A stretch of DNA of 5,702 bases from an uncultured Ignavibacteriales bacterium (GTDB lineage Bacteria; Bacteroidota; Ignavibacteria; Ignavibacteriales; Ignavibacteriaceae). The DNA is taken from positions 1 through 5,702 of the forward strand of contig CAJXGP010000162.1 in the NCBI GenBank assembly GCA_913053915.1. Direction: 5' to 3'. Position numbers and translations under genes: made by a program. Of the stretch, positions 4,418 through 5,702 are shown piece after piece; within the stretch, counting starts at the first letter, position 1; each line of letters starts with the position of its first letter. The notes under the pieces were generated by a model. That model saw only the letters and a program-made list of their open reading frames with translations, did no database searches and was not told the origin of the DNA.

Positions 4418-5484
4418 TGGCATTAGAAAATAGTATTAGAGAAAGAATAGCAACAGAAGTAATAAAGACTCTTGTTAGTAGATTTGATAGTTTTCCTGAA
4501 GATGCTTCACAAAATAGAAATGCACCATTTCATAAAGCATTCTTAAACGCTTTTACAGATAAATTTGAAGGTAAAGTTTCAGATATACCTTTTTTCATTT
4601 CATTGAGCAGTTGGTTACAAGGTTTAAATACAACACTTGGCCAGACATTTTTTGAAAACATTTCTCATCACATAAGTCATGGAGAAAAAAGGGAATATAC
4701 ATCTGGAAGATTAGGTAATCTGAAAATTACACAGTCACAAAGGAATCATATCAGTAAAATTATTGCTGACCTCAGTACTTCAACAAAGAGCCCGGACTTA
4801 GATGCCGAAAATCAATTGTTGTTTACTAATTATAATGATGCTTTAATAGATGCAATGGACTTCTCTGCTGATGTTTTTATTTTAGATGATGATACTGTTT
4901 GCGCAATTGAATTAAAATCAGTGAAACCGAATTCAGGTGAAATGAAAGGAGAAAAACAAAAGATTTTAGAAGGTAAAGCAGCATTATATAGAGAGTTCCC
5001 GAATAAGAATGTTTTGTTTTATATGGGATTTCCATTTGACCCAATAGTTAATACTGAAAATGAATCTGAAACAAGTTTTGATAAGGATAGATTTTTAGGA
5101 CAAATCATCAATATGACTAAGTACTTTGATAAAAATGAAACACTTGTAGCATCAGAACTATGGGACTTCTTATCAGGAGATACTCAAACAATGGAGCAAA
5201 TACTGGAAATAATTAATACTATTTCAACAGTTGACTTTTTGGATAAATATAATTACTTAACAGTTAATGCTAATCGTGCAAATCAGCGTTACAAAGACAT
5301 TTTAGCAGAATGGTTTCTCTTTTCCGAACTTGAACTTATTGGAAATGATCAAATTATCAAAAATAGGATTGCTGGTGATAGAAAACTGACAAGAATATAT
5401 AATAAGCAAGCGTTTGAAAGTAACAACAGTAAAAAAGGTACATATAGATTTGATAGATATAACGAACTAAAATCCTTACTATAA
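4417..5484 (+). CDS. Type II restriction endonuclease, TdeIII-like family
   Basis: A 355-residue cytoplasmic protein that I recognise as resembling the TdeIII/MjaII family of type II restriction enzymes. Supporting pieces are the N-terminal helical start IRERIATEVIKTLVSRFDSF, the conserved PFHKAFL (37-43), and WLQGLNTTLGQTFFENISH (66-84). A PD-(D/E)XK-type active site can be proposed: D152 in SADVF and E165-x-K167 in AIELKS, followed by a lysine-rich stretch GEMKGEKQKILEGKAALY and the strand NVLFYMGFPFDP. Known family members cut GGNCC; whether this one does is not decidable from sequence. Methyltransferase and endonuclease are adjacent, with the ATG overlapping the methyltransferase stop (TAATG), so production of the nuclease probably depends on upstream translation. 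The length appears complete. A long hairpin begins at its stop codon. Role in an RM pair is firm; specificity is inference. Confidence 0.82.
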   Translation: MALENSIRERIATEVIKTLVSRFDSFPEDASQNRNAPFHKAFLNAFTDKFEGKVSDIPFFISLSSWLQGLNTTLGQTFFENISHHISHGEKREYTSGRLGNLKITQSQRNHISKIIADLSTSTKSPDLDAENQLLFTNYNDALIDAMDFSADVFILDDDTVCAIELKSVKPNSGEMKGEKQKILEGKAALYREFPNKNVLFYMGFPFDPIVNTENESETSFDKDRFLGQIINMTKYFDKNETLVASELWDFLSGDTQTMEQILEIINTISTVDFLDKYNYLTVNANRANQRYKDILAEWFLFSELELIGNDQIIKNRIAGDRKLTRIYNKQAFESNNSKKGTYRFDRYNELKSLL

Positions 5485-5549
5485 GCCATACACATTTGCA
5501 ATTCACACTAGCCAACGCTTGACCCAAAATTGCAAAAGAGTATGTCTTG
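5482..5549. repeat. Long imperfect inverted repeat at the endonuclease stop codon
   Basis: CATACACATTTGCAATT (5487-5503) pairs with AATTGCAAAAGAGTATG (5528-5544) at 15 of 17 positions. Past one mismatch the stem continues with AAG (5483-5485) against CTT (5546-5548), so it includes the end of the TAA stop codon. The 24-base loop is 5504-5527. No T-run follows, so a classical Rho-independent terminator is not supported. GCCAACG occurs in the loop (5511-5517) and again at 5549-5555. Transcript protection, factor-assisted termination or a relict recombination site are all possible. Confidence 0.6.
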
Positions 5550-5619
5550 CCAACGGACAGAAAAAAATGAAAATTGTAGCAAATTTGAAAGATAAAATGA
5601 CTGAAAACAAAGAATGCCA

Positions 5620-5649
5620 GTGCCTAACACCGGCTATACTTCATGCCGC
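5620..5649 (+). repeat. Left half of a further attC-like site, cut by the window end
   Basis: The inverse core GTGCCTAAC (5620-5628) is followed by a 5-base spacer and CTATACTTCATGCCGC (5634-5649). This arm matches the left arm of the site at 2201-2216 at 14 of 16 bases and has the same spacer length. No matching right arm is present up to 5702. With a loop similar to the other site (72 bases) it would begin near 5720. The bases 5650-5702 are AT-rich with no other feature seen. Confidence 0.55.
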
Positions 5650-5702
5650 AACTAATTGTTAATAAAGTGATTATGTATTAATAAAACATATTGGTAAATT
5701 GA

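Larger units (their letters stand above)
2313..5702 (+). mobile_element. Putative large integron gene cassette carrying a complete RM operon (3' end outside window)
   Basis: The 5' limit is the G^TT of the core site at 2312-2320, GTTAGGCAC. Its exact reverse complement GTGCCTAAC lies at 5620-5628, opening the next attC-like site, 9 of 9 bases. This is the signature of a single cassette spanning regulator, methyltransferase and endonuclease. A three-gene cassette of about 3.4 kb is large, most cassettes being under 1.5 kb with one gene. The final core site must lie beyond 5702, so the true end is not seen. Confidence 0.5.

Noticed and set aside
5567..5662. Small + strand open frame of 31 codons (MKIVANLKDKMTENK...) after the endonuclease
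   Set aside because: It has an A-rich upstream region but no ribosome binding site, runs straight into the attC-like arm, and resembles nothing I know; chance is sufficient.

Overview
The window is an AT-rich stretch in which every gene lies on the + strand. It is most likely from a Bacteroidota (Flavobacteriia/Sphingobacteria-like) genome. The main reason is that the three transcription units are each headed by a TAnnTTTG box, the -7 element of that phylum, close to or overlapping the start codon, with little Shine-Dalgarno character. The protein families are also common there. This assignment is inference.

Layout: (1) 1-210, a gene-free G/T- and A/T-rich leader with a possible integron core site (GTTGGCGT, 119-126) and a promoter; (2) 211-1089, a KilA-N domain protein; (3) 1090-1273, an intergenic region with an attC-like hairpin, an overlapping terminator-like hairpin, and the operator/promoter of the next unit; (4) 1274-2183, a HigB/HigA-type toxin-antitoxin pair; (5) 2184-2498, an intergenic region with a well-formed attC-like site (2189-2318) and the promoter/operator of the next unit; (6) 2499-5484, a three-gene type II restriction-modification operon: small XRE (C-protein-like) regulator, DNA methyltransferase with an N-terminal HTH, and TdeIII-like endonuclease, each pair overlapping by one base at TAATG; (7) 5485-5702, a long hairpin at the endonuclease stop codon and the left half of another attC-like site cut by the window end.

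The unifying interpretation is that this is part of an integron gene-cassette array, or a cluster of attC sites without an integrase in view. Three independent genetic modules (KilA-N protein, toxin-antitoxin, restriction-modification) are separated by palindromic sites of attC architecture (inverse core nnYYAAC, 5-nt spacer, imperfect stem, loop, stem, GTTRRRY). In two of the three modules the inverse core at the 3' end is the exact reverse complement of the core site at the module's own 5' end (9 of 9 bases for the RM module, 8 of 8 for the KilA-N module). This is the specific rule expected of integron cassettes. The middle (TA) module obeys it only partly. No integrase gene is present in the window, and the last attC-like site is incomplete, so the reading needs flanking sequence.

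Functionally, two of the modules are addiction-type systems: HigB mRNA interferase with HigA antitoxin, and endonuclease with methyltransferase. Both have promoter-proximal palindromes suited to autoregulation. Each module seems to carry its own promoter, as expected for cassettes that must be expressed far from an integron Pc promoter.
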